Below are positions 25,568-38,554 of a stretch of 64,000 nucleotides of DNA, piece by piece. The notes below the pieces were generated by a model. The model was not told the DNA's origin, ran no database searches, and worked only from the letters and a program-made list of their open reading frames with translations. Numbering within the stretch: position 1 is the first letter of the stretch; each line of letters opens with the position of its first letter. The position numbers were made by a program, and so were the translations under genes. The DNA is taken from assembly GCA_013076295.1 (NCBI GenBank), contig RQOL01000407.1, positions 1 through 64,000 of the forward strand, in the 5' to 3' direction. The stretch comes from Sanderia malayensis. Its lineage: Eukaryota; Cnidaria; Scyphozoa; Semaeostomeae; Pelagiidae.

Positions 25568-25933
25568 CCTCCATTGCGACGGTATTCCATTGCATTTGCG
25601 CTTGGCGGACTGGTGCGATGGCTGGAAAGGCTAGTAGCTCGAGAGTACCATATTTGGTAAGGGGCACCTGTCTTTGCGCTAATTCCGTCCTTAAAGTGAG
25701 AGTAAAAACATCGCGAACAACTTGCAATAACCTTGCCATTCGTAACAATATGGTTGCAACATGGACAGGACATCTGTGGATTACTCATCAATTCCTGATG
25801 AAGGTATAGTTATACCACCTTTATCATCGAAAAATCACACAGTCGTCCTGTGTACGTTTGCTTTGCTCGCACTTTTGCACGCACATTATGTGAAGTTGAG
25901 TGGATGAACTGAGCAATGACCAACGAATCTTTC

Positions 25934-26052
25934 GCCTACGACCATACCACCATGAGTATACCGGTTCTCGTCTGATCACCGTAGTCAAGCATGGTCGCGC
26001 CAGGTCAGTACCTGGATGGGTGACCGCCTGGGAACACCTGGTGTTGTAGGCC
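25934..26052 (+). rRNA. 5S rRNA copy 38
   Basis: 119 nt with G65C. It is the first gene after the LINE insertion. Confidence 0.95.
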
Positions 26053-26659
26053 TTAAATATTGATATTTTTTTCAAGTTTTACAACAATGATAGCAAGCAT
26101 GCTGAGGCTTTTGACACTCTAGGGTTCAGCTGTATCGTGTAAGCATAATTATGCATGTTTATTTTTGCAATCATGTGTTGAAATCTTGCGCTCCTCGTGA
26201 GTGTAGTGAGAAGAATAGCCATGGTCAGCAGTGACGGCTCCGAGAATCTCATACTTGCATGATGGGCAAGAAAACATGATCACTAAGGTGTTTCCTCCAT
26301 TGCGAGGGTATTCCATTGCATTTGCGCTTGGCGGACTGGTGCGATGGCTGGAAAGGCTAGTAGCTCGAGAGTGCCATATTTGGTAAGGGGCACCTGTCTT
26401 TGCGCTAATTCCGTCCTTAAAGTGAGAGTAAAAACATCGCGAACAACTTGCAATAACCTTGCCATTCGTAACAATATAGTTGCAACATGGACAGGACATC
26501 TGTGGATTACTCATCAATTCCTGATGAAGGTATAGTTATACTACCTTTATCATCGAAAAAGCACACAGTCGTCCTGTGTACGTTTGCTTTGCTCGAACTT
26601 TTGCACGGACATTATGTGAAGTTGAGTGGATGAACTGAGCATTGACCATCGAATCTTTA

Positions 26660-26778
26660 GCCTACGACCATACCACCATGAATATACCGGTTCTCGTCTG
26701 ATCACCGTAGTCAAGCATGGTAGGGCCAGGTCAGTACCTGGATGGGTGACCGCCTGGGAACACCTGGTGTTGTAGGCC
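26660..26778 (+). rRNA. 5S rRNA copy 39
   Basis: 119 nt with G23A and C63A. The base before the gene is A (TTTAGCC), not the usual C. Confidence 0.94.
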
Positions 26779-27384
26779 TTAAATTTTGATATTTTTTTCA
26801 AGTTTTACAACAATGATAGCAAGCATGCTGAGGCTTTTAACACTCTAGGGTCAGCTGTATCGTGTAAACATAATTATGCATGTTTATTTTTGCAATGATG
26901 TGTTGAAATCTTGCGCTCCTCGTGAGTGTAGTGAGAAGAATAGCCATGGTCAGCAGTGGCGGCTCCGAGAATCTCATACGTGCATGATGGGCAAGAAAAC
27001 ATGATCACCAAGGTGTTTCCTCCATTGCGAGGGTATTCCATTGCATTTGCGCTTGGCGGACCGGTGCGATGGCTGGAAAGGCTAGTAGCTCGAGAGTACC
27101 ATATTTGGTAGGGGGCACCTGTCTTCGTGCTAATTCCGTCCTTAAAGTGAGAATAAAAACATCGCGAAGAACTTGCAATAACCTTGCTATTCGTAACAAT
27201 ATAGTTGCAACATGGACAGGGCATCTGTGGATTACTCATCAATTCCTGGTGAAGGTCTAGTTATACTACCTTTATCATCGAAAAAGCACACAGTCGTCCT
27301 GTGTACGTTTGCTTTGCTCGCACTTTTGCACGGACATTATGTGAAGTTGAGTGGATGAACTGAGCAATGACCATCGAATCTTTC

Positions 27385-27503
27385 GCCTACGACCATACCA
27401 CCATGAGGTTAACGGTTCTCGTCTGATCACCGTAGTCAAGCATGGTCGGGCCAGGTCAGTACCTGGATGGGTGACCGCCTGGGAACACCTGGTGTTGTAG
27501 GCC
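27385..27503 (+). rRNA. 5S rRNA copy 40
   Basis: 119 nt. A cluster of changes at nt 24-28 (T24G, A25T, C28A) in the helix II/loop region; the rest is consensus. Confidence 0.94.
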
Positions 27504-28112
27504 TTAAATTTTGAATATTTTTTTTCAACTTTTACAACAATGATAGCAAGCATGCTGAGGCTTTTGACACTCTAGGGTTCAGCTGTATCGTGTAAACATA
27601 ATTATGCATGTTTATTTTTGCAATGATGTTTTGAAATCTTGCGCTCCTCGTGAGTATAGTGAGAAGAATAGCCATGGTCAGCAATGACGGCTCCGAGAAT
27701 CTCATACTTGCATGATGGGCAAGAAAACATGATCACCAAGGTGTTTCCTCCATTGCGAAGGTATTCCATTGCATTTGCGCTTTTCGGACTGGTGCGATGG
27801 CTGGAAAGGCTAGTAGCTGGAGAGGACCATATTTGCTAGGGGGCACCTGTCTTCGCGCTAATTCCGCCCTTAAAGTGAGAATAAAAACATCGCGAAGAAC
27901 TTGCAATAACCTTGATATTCGTAACAATATAGTTGCAACATGGACAGGACATCTGTGGATTACTCATCAATTCCTGATGAAGGTATAGTTATACTACCTT
28001 TATCATCGAAAAAGCACAGTGTAGTCCTCTGTATGTTTGCTTTGCTCGCACTTTTGCACGGACATTATGTGAAGTTGAGTGGATGAACTGAGCAATGACC
28101 AACGAATCTTTC

Positions 28113-28231
28113 GCCTACCACCATACCACCATGAGTATACCGGTTCTCGTCTGATCACCGTAGTCAAGCATGGTCGGGCCAGGTCAGTACCTGGATGGGT
28201 GACCGCCTGGGAACACCTGGTGTTGTAGGCC
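28113..28231 (+). rRNA. 5S rRNA copy 41
   Basis: 119 nt with G7C only. The spacer hairpin upstream is changed here (CACAGTGTAGTCCTCTGTATG). Confidence 0.95.
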
Positions 28232-28837
28232 TTGATTTTTGATATTTTTTCAAGTTTTACAACAATGATAGCAAGCATGCTGAGGCTTTTGACACTCTAG
28301 GGTTCAGCTTTATCGTGTAAACATAATTATGCATGTTTATTTTTGCAATGATTTCTTGAAATCTTGCGCTCCTCGTGAGTGTAGTGAGAAGAACAGCCAT
28401 GGTCAGCAGTGACGGCTCCGAGAATCTCATACTTGCATGATGGGCAAGAAAACATGATCACCAAGGTGTTTCCTCCCTTGCGAGGGTATTCCATTGCATT
28501 TGCGCTTGGCGGACCGGTGCGATGGCTGGAAAGGCTAGTAGCTCGAGAGTACCATATTTGGTAGGGGGCACCTGTCTTCGCGCTAATTCCGTCCTTAAAG
28601 TGAGAATAAAAACATCGCGAAGAACTGGCATTAACCTTGCCATTCGTAACAATATAGTTGCAACATGGACAGGACATCTGTGGATTTCTCATCAATTCCT
28701 GATGAAGGTATAGTTATACTACCTTTATCATCGAAAAAGCACATAGCCGTCCTGTGTACGTTTGCTTTGCTCGCACTTTTGCACGGACATTATGTGAAGT
28801 TGAGTGGATGAACTGAGCAATGACCAACGAATCTTTC

Positions 28838-28956
28838 GCCTACCACCATACCACCATTAGTATACCGGTTCTCGATTGATCACAGTAGTCAAGCATGGTC
28901 GGGCCAGGTCAGTACCTGGATGGGTGACCGCCTGGGAACACCTGGTGTTGTAGGCC
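28838..28956 (+). rRNA. 5S rRNA copy 42
   Basis: 119 nt with G7C, G21T, T38A, C39T and C47A. It is followed by a short spacer and is the first half of a 1,067-bp dimer. Confidence 0.93.
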
Positions 28957-29178
28957 TTAAATTTTGCTTTTTTTTCAAGTTTTACTACAATGACAACATT
29001 GCAACATGGACAGGACATCTGTGGATTACTCATCGATTCCTGATGAAGGTATAGTTATACTACCTTTATCATCGAAAAATCACACAGTCGTTCTGTGTAC
29101 GTTTGCTTTGCTCGCACTTTTGCACGGACATTATGTGAAGTTGAGTGGATGAACTGAGCAATGACCATCGAATCTTTA

Positions 29179-29297
29179 GCCTACGACCATACTACCATGA
29201 GTATACCGGTTCTCGTCTGATCACCGTAGTCAAGCATGGTCGGGCTAGGTCAGTACCTGGATGGGTGACCGCCTGGGAACACCTGGTGTTGTAGGCC
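29179..29297 (+). rRNA. 5S rRNA copy 43
   Basis: 119 nt with C15T and C68T. The flank reads TTTAGCC. It is the second half of the dimer. Confidence 0.94.
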
Positions 29298-29904
29298 TTA
29301 AATTTTGATATTTTTTTCAAGTTTTACAACAATGATAGCAAGCATGCTGAGGCTTTTGACACTCTAGGGTTCAGCTGTATCGTGTAAACATAATTATGCA
29401 TGTTTATTTTTGCAATGATGTGTTGAAATCTTGCGCTCCTCGTGAGTGTAGTGAGAAGAATAGCCATGGTTAACAGTGACGGCTCCGAAAATCTCATACT
29501 TGCATGATGGGCAAGAAAACATGATCACCAAGGTGTTTCCTCCCTTGCGAGGGTATTCCATTGCATTTGCGCTTGGCGGACCGGTGCGATGGCTGGAAAG
29601 GCTAGTAGCTCGAGAGTACCATATTTGGTAGGGGGCACCTGTCTTCGCGCTAATTCCGTCCTTAAAGTGAGAATAAAAACATCGCGAAGAACTGGCATTA
29701 ACCTTGCCATTCGTAACAATATAGTTGCAACATGGACAGGACATCTGTGGATTTCTCATCAAATCCTGATGAAGGTATAGTTATACTACCTTTATCATCG
29801 AAAAAGCACATAGCCGTCCTGTGTACGTTTGCTTTGCTCGCACATTTGCACGGACATTATGTGAAGTTGAGTGGATGAACTGAGCAATGACCAACGAATC
29901 TTTC

Positions 29905-30023
29905 GCCTACCACCATACCACCATTAGTATACCGGTTCTCGATTGATCACAGTAGTCAAGCATGGTCGGGCCAGGTCAGTACCTGGATGGGTGACCGCCT
30001 GGGAACACCTGGTGTTGTAGGCC
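29905..30023 (+). rRNA. 5S rRNA copy 44
   Basis: 119 nt with the same five substitutions as copy 42, exactly 1,067 bp away. Confidence 0.93.
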
Positions 30024-30245
30024 TTAAATTTTGCTTTTTTTTCAAGTTTTACTACAATGACAACATTGCAACATGGACAGGACATCTGTGGATTACTCAT
30101 CGATTCCTGATGAAGGTATAGTTATACTACCTTTATCATCGAAAAATCACACAGTCGTCCTGTGTACGTTTGCTTTGCTCGCACTTTTGCACGGACATTA
30201 TGTGAAGTTGAGTGGATGAACTGAGCAATGACCATCGAATCTTTA

Positions 30246-30364
30246 GCCTACGACCATACTACCATGAGTATACCGGTTCTCGTCTGATCACCGTAGTCAA
30301 GCATGGTCGGGCCAGGTAAGTACCTGGATGGGTGACCGCCTGGGAACACCTGGTGTTGTAGGCC
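30246..30364 (+). rRNA. 5S rRNA copy 45
   Basis: 119 nt with C15T (as copy 43) and C73A. It lies 1,067 bp from copy 43. Confidence 0.94.
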
Positions 30365-30970
30365 TTAAATTTTGATATTTTTTTCAAGTTTTACAACAAT
30401 GATAGCAAGCATGCTGAGGCTTTGACACTCTAGGGTTCAGCTGTATCGTGTAAACATAATTATGCATGTTTATTTTTGCAATGATGTGTTGAAATCTTGC
30501 GCTCCTCGTGAGTGTAGTGAGAAGAATAGCCATGGTTAACAGTGACGGTTCCGAAAATCTCATACTTGCATGATGGGCAAGAAAACATGATCACCAAGGT
30601 GTTTCCTCCATTGCGAAGGTATTCCATTGCATTTGCGCTTGGCGGACTGGTGCGATGGCTGGAAAGGCTAGTAGCTCGAGAGTACCATATTTGGTAGGGG
30701 GCACCTGTCTTCGCGCTAATTCCGTCCTTAAAGTGAGAATAAAAACATCGCGAAGAACTTGCAATAACCTTGCCATTCGTAACAATATAGTTGCAACATG
30801 GACAGGACATCTGTGGATTACTCATCAATTCCTGATGAAGGTATAGTTATACTATCTTTATCATCGAAAAACCACACAGTCATCCTGTGTACGTTTGCTT
30901 TGCTCGAACTTTTGCACGGACAGTATGTGAAGTTGAGTGGATGAACTGAGCAATGACCAACGAATCTTTC

Positions 30971-31088
30971 GCCTACGACCATACCACCATGAGTATACCA
31001 GTTCTCGTTTGATGACCGTAGTCAAGCGTGGTCGGCCAGGTCAGTACCTGGATGGGTGACCGCCTGGGAACACCTGGTGTTGTAGGCC
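30971..31088 (+). rRNA. 5S rRNA copy 46
   Basis: 118 nt with G30A, C39T, C44G, A58G (box A) and one G lost in the intermediate element. Confidence 0.91.
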
Positions 31089-31694
31089 TTAAATTTTGCT
31101 TTTTTTTCAACTTTTACAACAATGATAGCAAGTATGCTGAGGCTTTTGACACTCTAGGGTTCAGATGTATCGTGTAAACATAAATATGCATGTTTATTTT
31201 TGCAATGATGTTTTGAAATCTTGAGCTCCTCGTGAGTGTAGTGAGAAGAATAGCCATGGTCAGCAGTGACGGCTCCGAGAATCTCATACTTGCATGATGG
31301 GCAAGAAAACATGATCACCAAGGTGATTCCTCCATTGCGAGGGTATTCCATTGAATTTGCGCTTTGCGGACCGGTGCGATGGCTGGAAAGGCTAGTAGCT
31401 CGAGAGTACCATATTTGGTAGGGGGCACCTGTCTTCGCGCTAATTCCGTCCTTAAAGTGAGAATAAAAACATCGCGAAGAACTTGCAATAAGCTTGCCAT
31501 TCGTAACAATATAGTTGCAACATGGACAGGACATCTGTGGATTACTCATCGATTCCTGATGAAGGTATAGTTATACTACCTTTATCATCGAAAAATCACA
31601 CAGTCGTCCTGTGTACGTTTGCTTTGCTCGCACTTTTGCACGGACATTATGTGAAGTTGAGTGGATGAACTGAGCAATGACCATCGAATCTTTA

Positions 31695-31787
31695 GCCTAC
31701 GACCATACTACCATGAGTATACCGGTTCTCGTTTGATGACCGTAGTCAAGCGTGGTCGCGCCAGGTCAGTACCTGGATGGGTGACCG
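31695..31787 (+). pseudogene. 5S rRNA copy 47, 3'-truncated
   Basis: The gene stops after nt 93 (GGGTGACCG) and runs straight into ACCAAATTTTACAAC of the spacer. The last 26 nt (3' strand of helix I, part of box C) and the oligo-T terminator are gone, a 43-bp deletion. It also carries C15T, C39T, C44G, A58G and G65C. No stable 5S can form. Confidence 0.93.
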
Positions 31788-32376
31788 ACCAAATTTTACA
31801 ACAATGATAGCAAGCATGGTGAGGCTTTTGACACTCTAGGGTTCAGCTGTATCGTGTAAACATAATTATGCATGTTTATTTTAGCAATGATGTGTTGAAA
31901 TCTTGCGCTCCTCGTGAGTGTAGTGAGAAGAATAGCCATGGTCAACAGTGACGGCTCCGAGAATCTCATACTTGCATGATGGGCAAGAAAACATGATCAC
32001 CAAGGTGTTTCCTCCATTGCGAGGGTATTCCATTGCATTTGCGCTTGACGGACCGGTGCGATGGCTGGAAAGGCTAGTAGCTCGAGAGTACCATATTTGG
32101 TAGGGGGCACCTGTCTTGGCGCTAATTCCGTCCTTAAAGTGATAATAAAAACATCGCGAAGAACATGCAATAACCTTGCCATTCGTAACAATATAGTTGC
32201 AACATGGACAGGACATCTGTGGATTACTCATCAATTCCTGGTGAAGGTCTAGTTATACTACCTTAATCATCGAAAAAGCACACAGTCGTCCTGTGTACGT
32301 TTGCTTTGCTCGCACTTTTGCACGGACATTATGTGAAGTTGAGTGGATGAACTGAGCAATGACCATCTAATCTTTC

Positions 32377-32469
32377 GCCTACGACCATACCACCATGAGT
32401 ATACCGGTTCTCGTCTGATCACCGTAGTCAAACATGGTCGCGCCAGGTCAGTACCTGGATGGGTGACCG
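32377..32469 (+). pseudogene. 5S rRNA copy 48, 3'-truncated
   Basis: Same breakpoint after nt 93 as copy 47. Substitutions G56A and G65C. It lies in a 682-bp unit. Confidence 0.93.
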
Positions 32470-33057
32470 ACCAAATTTTACAACAATGATAGCAAGCATG
32501 GTGAGGCTTTTGACACTCTAGGGTTCAGCTGTATCGTGTAAACATAATTATGCATGTTTATTTTAGCAATGATGTGTTGAAATCTTGCGCTCCTCGTGAG
32601 TGTAGTGAGAAGAATAGCCATGGTCAACAGTGACGGCTCCGAGAATCTCATACTTGCATGATGGGCAAGAAAACATGATCACCAAGGTGTTTCCTCCATT
32701 GCGAGGGTATTCCATTGCATTTGCGCTTGAGGGACCGGTGCGATGGCTGGAAAGGCTAGTAGCTCGAGAGTACCATATTTGGTAGGGGCACCTGTCTTGG
32801 CGCTAATTCCGTCCTTAAAGTGATAATAAAAACATCGCGAAGAACATGCAATAACCTTGCCATTCTTAACAATATAGTTGCAACATGGACAGGACATCTG
32901 TGGATTACTCATCAATTCCTGGTGAAGGTCTAGTTATACTACCTTAATCATCGAAAAAGCACACAGTCGTCCTGTGTACGTTTGCTTTGCTCGCACTTTT
33001 GCACGGACATTATGTGAAGTTGAGTGGATGAACTGAGCAATGACCATCTAATCTTTC

Positions 33058-33150
33058 GCCTACGACCATACCACCATGAGTATACCGGTTCTCGTCTGAT
33101 CACCGTAGTCAAACATGGTCGCGCCAGGTCAGTACCTGGATGGGTGACCG
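33058..33150 (+). pseudogene. 5S rRNA copy 49, 3'-truncated
   Basis: Third member of the truncated run, with the same breakpoint and the same G56A and G65C as copy 48. Confidence 0.93.
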
Positions 33151-33739
33151 ACCAAATTTTACAACAATGATAGCAAGCATGGTGAGGCTTTTGACACTCT
33201 AGGGTTCAGCTGTATCGTGTAAACATAATTATGCATGTTTATTTTAGCAATGATGTGTTGAAATCTTGCGCTCCTCGTGAGTGTAGTGAGATGAATAGCC
33301 ATGGTCAACAGTGACGGCTCCGAGAATCTCATACTTGCATGATGGGCAAGAAAACATGATCACCAAGGTGTTTCCTCCATTGCGAGGGTATTCCATTGCA
33401 TTTGCGCTTGACGGACCGGTGCGATGGCTGGAAAGGCTAGTAGCTCGAGAGTACCATATTTGGTCGGGGGCACCTGTCTTGGCGCTAATTCCGTCCTTAA
33501 AGTGAGAATAAAAACATCGCGAAGAACTTGCAATAACATTGCCATTCGTAACAATATAGTTGCAACATGGACAGGACATCTGTGGATTACTCATCAATTC
33601 CTGATGAAGGTATACTTATACCACCTTTATCATCGAAAAAGCACACAGTCGTCCTGTGTACGTTTGCTTTGCTCGCACCTTTGCACGGACATTATGCGAA
33701 GTTGAGTGGATGAACTGAGCAATGACCAACGAATCTTTG

Positions 33740-33858
33740 GCATACGACCATACCACCATGAGATTACCGGTTCTCGTCTGATCACCGTAGTCAAGCATGG
33801 TCGGGCCAGGTCAGTACCTGGATGGGTGACCGCCTGGGAACACCTGGTGTTGTAGGCC
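33740..33858 (+). rRNA. 5S rRNA copy 50
   Basis: 119 nt with C3A (helix I mismatch), T24A and A25T. It restores the full-length gene after three truncated ones. Confidence 0.92.
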
Positions 33859-34466
33859 TTAAATTTTGATTTTCTTTTTCAAGTTTTACAACAATGATAG
33901 CAAGCATGCTGAGGTTTTTGACACTCTAGGGTTCAGCTGTATCGTGTAAACATAATTATGCATGTTTATTTTTGCAATGATGTGTTGAAATCTTGCGCTC
34001 CTCGTGAGTGTAGTGAGAAGAATAGCCATGGTCAGCAGTGACGGCTCCGAGAATCTCATACTTGCATGATGGGCAAGAAAACATGATCACAAAGGTGTTT
34101 CCTGCATTGCGAGGGTATTCCATTGCATTTGCGCTTGGCGGACCGGCGCGATGGCTGGAAAGGCTAGTAGCTCGAGAGTACCATATTTGGTAGGGGGCAC
34201 CTGTCTTCGCGCTAATTCCGTCCTTAAAGTGAGAATAAAAACATCGCGAAGAACTTGCAATAACCTTGCCATTCGTAACAATATAGTTCCAACATGGACA
34301 GGACATCTGTGGATTACTCATCCATTCCTGATGAAGGTATAGTTATACTACCTTTATCATCGAAAAAGAACACAGTCGTCCTATGTACGTTTGCTTTGCT
34401 CGCACTTTTGCACGAACATTATGTGAAGTTGAGTGGATGAACTGAGCAATGACCATCGAATCTTTC

Positions 34467-34584
34467 GCCTACGACCATACCACCATGAGTATACCGGTTC
34501 TCGTTTGATCATCGTAGTCAAGCATGGTCGGGCCAGGTCAGTACCTGGATGGGTGACCGCCTGGGTACACCTTTGTTGTAGGCC
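34467..34584 (+). rRNA. 5S rRNA copy 51
   Basis: 118 nt with C39T, C46T, A100T and a changed, one-base-shorter CCTGGTG stretch (CTTTG). It opens the divergent right-hand part of the array. Confidence 0.9.
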
Positions 34585-35192
34585 TTAAATTTTACTTTTT
34601 TATTTCAACTTTTACCACAATGATAGCAAGCATGCTGAGGCATTTGTCACTCTTGGGATTAGCTGTATCGTGAAAACATATTTATGCATGTTTGTTATTG
34701 CTAGGATATGTTGAAATCTTCCGCTCCTCGTGAGTCCAGTGGGAAGAATAGGCATGGTCAGCAGTGACGGCTCCGAGAATCTGATACTTGCATGATGGGC
34801 AAAAAAACATGATCAGCAAGGTGTTTCCTCCATTGCGAGGGAATTCCAACGCACTTGCGCTTGGCGGACCCGTGCGAATGTTGAAGTGGCAAGTACCTGA
34901 AGAGCACAATATTTGGTAGTGGGCACTTGCCTTCGCTCTACTTCACTCCTTAAAAGGACAAGAAAAACATCGCGAAGATATTGCAATAACTTTACCAATC
35001 GCAACAATATAGGTGCAACATGGGCAAGACATCTATGGATTACTCATCCATTCCTGCTCAAGGTATAGTTTTACTAACTTTAGCATCGAAAAAGCACACA
35101 GTCGTCCTGTGTACCTTTGCTTTGCTCGCACTTTTGCACGGACATTATGTGAAGTTGAGTGGATGAATTGAGCAATGACCAACGAATCTTTC

Positions 35193-35311
35193 GCCTACGA
35201 CCATACCACCATGAGTATACCGGTTCTCGTCTGATCACCGTAGTCAAGCATGGTCGGGCCACGTCAGTACCTGGATGGGTGACCTCCTGGGAACACCTTG
35301 TGTTGTCGGCC
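35193..35311 (+). rRNA. 5S rRNA copy 52
   Basis: 119 nt with G70C, G93T (box C), G107T and A115C (breaks a helix I pair). The spacer before it is strongly diverged. Confidence 0.9.
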
Positions 35312-35915
35312 TTATTTTTTGATTTTTTTTTCAACATTTACAACAATGATAGCAAGCATGCTGAGGCTTTTGACACTCTAGGGTTAAGCTGTATCGTGTA
35401 CACATAATTATGCATGTTTATTTTTGCAATGATGTGTTGAAATCTTGCGCTCCTCGTGGTTGTAGTGAGATGAATAGCCATGATCAGCACTGACGGCTCC
35501 GAGAATCTCATACTTGCATCATGGGCAAAACATGATCAGCAAGGTGTTTCCTCCATTGCGAGGGAATTCCAACGCACTTGCGCTTGGCAGACCAGTGCGA
35601 ATGTTGAAGTGGCTAGTACCTCAAGAGCACAATATTTGGTAGTGGGCACTTCCCTTCGCTCTACTTTACTCCTTAAAAGGACAAGAAAAACATCCCGAAG
35701 ATATTGCAATAACCTTACCAATCCCAACAATATAGGTGCAACATGGCCAAGACATCTATGGATTACTCATCCATTCCTGCTCAAGGTATAGTTTTACTAC
35801 CTTTATCATCGAAAAAGAACACAGTCGTCCTGTGTACGTTTGCTTTGCTCGCACTTTTGCACGGACATTATGTGAAGTTGAGTGGATGAACTGAGCAATG
35901 ACCTACGAATCTTTC

Positions 35916-36034
35916 GCCTACGACCATACCACCATGAGTATACCGGTTCTCGTCTGATCACCGTAGTCAAGCATGGTCGGGCCAGGTCAGTACCTGGATG
36001 GGTGACCGCTTGGGAACACCTGGTGTTGTAGGAC
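35916..36034 (+). rRNA. 5S rRNA copy 53
   Basis: 119 nt with C95T and C118A, the latter affecting the terminal pair of helix I. Confidence 0.93.
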
Positions 36035-36642
36035 TTAAATTTTGATTTTTGTTTTCAAGTTTTACAACAATGATAGCAAGCATGCTGATGCTTTTGACAC
36101 TCTAGGGTTCAGCTGTATCGTGTAAGCATAATTATGCATGTTTATTTTTGCAATGATGTGTTGAAATCTTGCGCTCCTCGTGAGTGTAGTGAGAAGAATA
36201 GCCATGGTCAACAGTGACGGCTCCGAGAATCTCATACTTGCATGATGGGCAAGAAAACATGATCACCAAGGTGTTTCCTCCATTGCGAGCGTATTCCATT
36301 GCATTTGCGCTTGGCGGACCGGTGCGATGGCTGGAAAGGCTAGTAGCTCGAGAGTACCATATTTGGTAGGGGGCACCTGTCTTCGCTCTAATTCCGTCCT
36401 TAAAGTGAGAATAAAAACATCGCGAAGAACTTGCAATAACCTTGCCATTCGTAACAATATAGTTGCAACATGGACAGGACATCTATGAATTACTCATCCA
36501 TTCCTGCTCAAGGTATAGTTTTACTAACTTTAGCATCGAAAAAGCACACAGTCGTCCTGTGTACCTTTGCTTTGCTCGCACTTTTGCACGGACATTATGT
36601 GAAGTGGGGTGGATGAATTGAGCAATGACCAACGAATCTTTC

Positions 36643-36761
36643 GCCTGCGACCATACCACCATGAGTATACCGGTTCTCGTCTGATCACCGTAGTCAAGCA
36701 TGGTCGGGCCATGTCAATACCTGGATGGGTGACCTCCTGGGAACACCTGGTGTTGTCGGCT
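36643..36761 (+). rRNA. 5S rRNA copy 54
   Basis: 119 nt with A5G, G70T, G75A, G93T, A115C and C119T. It is duplicated as copy 60, 3,971 bp away. Confidence 0.9.
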
Positions 36762-37366
36762 TTATTTTTTAATTTTTTTCAACATTTACAACAATGATAG
36801 CAAGCATGTTGAGGCTTTTGACACTCTAGGGTTAAGCTGTATCGTGTACACATAATTATGCATGTTTATTTTTGCAATGATGTGTTGAAATCTTGCGCTC
36901 CTCGTGAGTGTAGTGAGAAGATTAGCCATGGTCAGCAGTGACGGCTCCGAGAATCTCATACTTGCATCATGGGCAAGAAAACATGATCAGCAAGGTGTTT
37001 CCTCCATTGCGAGGGAATTCCAACGCACTTGCGCTTGGCAGACCCGTGCGAATGTTGAAGTGGCTAGTACCTCAAGAGCACAATATTTGGTAGTGGGCAC
37101 TTGCCTTCGCTCTACTTCACTCATTAAAAGGACAAGAAAAACATCCCGAAGATATTGCAATAACCTTACCAATCCCAACAATATAGGTGCAACATGGGCA
37201 AGACATCTATGGATTACTCATCCATTCCTGCTCAAGGTATAGTTTTACTAACTTTAGCATCGAAAAAGCACACAGTCGTCCTGTGTACGTTTGCTTTGCT
37301 CGCACTTTTGAACGGACATTATGTGAAGTTGAGTGGATGAATTGAGCAATGACCAACGAATCTTTC

Positions 37367-37485
37367 GCCTACGACCATACCACCATTAGTATACCGGTTC
37401 TCGTCTGATCACCGTAGTCAAGCATGGTCGGGCCAGGTCAGTACCTGGATGGGTGACCGCCTGGGAACACCTGGTGTTGTAGGCC
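37367..37485 (+). rRNA. 5S rRNA copy 55
   Basis: 119 nt with G21T only. It heads a short unit and is duplicated as copy 61. Confidence 0.95.
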
Positions 37486-37709
37486 TTAAATTTCGATTTT
37501 TGTTTTCAAGTTTTACAACAATGACAACAATGCAACATGGACAGGACATCTGTGGATTACTCATCAATTCCTGATGAAGGTATAGTTATACTACCTTTAT
37601 CATCGAAAAAGAACACAGTCGTCCTGTGTACGTTTGCTTTGCTCGCACTTTTGCACGGACATTATGTGAAGTTGAGTGGATGAACTGAGCAATGACCAAC
37701 GAATCTTTC

Positions 37710-37827
37710 GCCTACGACCATACCACCATGAGTATACCGGTTCTCGTCTGATCACCGTAGTCAAGCATGGTCGGGCCAGGTCAGTACCTGGATGGGTGAC
37801 CGCTTGGAACACCTGGTGTTGTAGGAC
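37710..37827 (+). rRNA. 5S rRNA copy 56
   Basis: 118 nt with C95T, one G lost in TGGGAAC, and C118A. Its duplicate is copy 62, which keeps that G. Confidence 0.92.
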
Positions 37828-38435
37828 TTAAATTTTGATTTTTGTTTTCAAGTTTTACAACAATGATAGCAAGCATGCTGATGCTTTTGACACTCTAGGG
37901 TTCAGCTGTATCGTGTAAGCATAATTATGCATGTTTATTTTTGCATCGATGTGTTGAAATCGTGCTCTCCTCGTGAGTGTAGTGAGAAGAATAGCCATGG
38001 TCAACAGTGACGGCTCCGAGAATCTCACACTTGCATGATGGGCAAGAAAACATGATCACCAAGGTGTTTCCTCCATTGCGAGCGTATTCCATTGCCTTTG
38101 CGCTTGGCGGACCGGTGCGATGGCTGGAAAGGCTAGTAGCTCGAGAGTACCATATTTGGTAAGGGGCACCTGTCTTCGCGCTAATTCCGTCCATAAAGTG
38201 AGAATAAAAACATCGCGAAGAACTTGCAATAACCTTGCCATTCGTAACAATATAGTTGCAACATGGACAGGACATCTGTGGATTACTCATCAATTCCTGT
38301 TGAAGGTATAGTTATACTACCTTTATCATCGAAAAAGCACACAGTCGTCCTGTGTACGTTTGCTTTGCTCGCACTTTTGCACGGACATTATGTGAAGTTG
38401 AGTGGATGAACTGAGCAATGACCAACGAATCTTTT

Positions 38436-38554
38436 GCCTACGACCATACCACCATGAGTATACCGGTTCTCGTCTGATCACCGTAGTCAAGCAAGGCCGG
38501 GCCAGGTCAGTACCTGGATGGGTGACCGCCTGGGAACACCTGGTGTTCTAGGCC
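38436..38554 (+). rRNA. 5S rRNA copy 57
   Basis: 119 nt with T59A, T62C and G113C (helix I). The flank reads CTTTTGCC. Its duplicate is copy 63. Confidence 0.92.
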
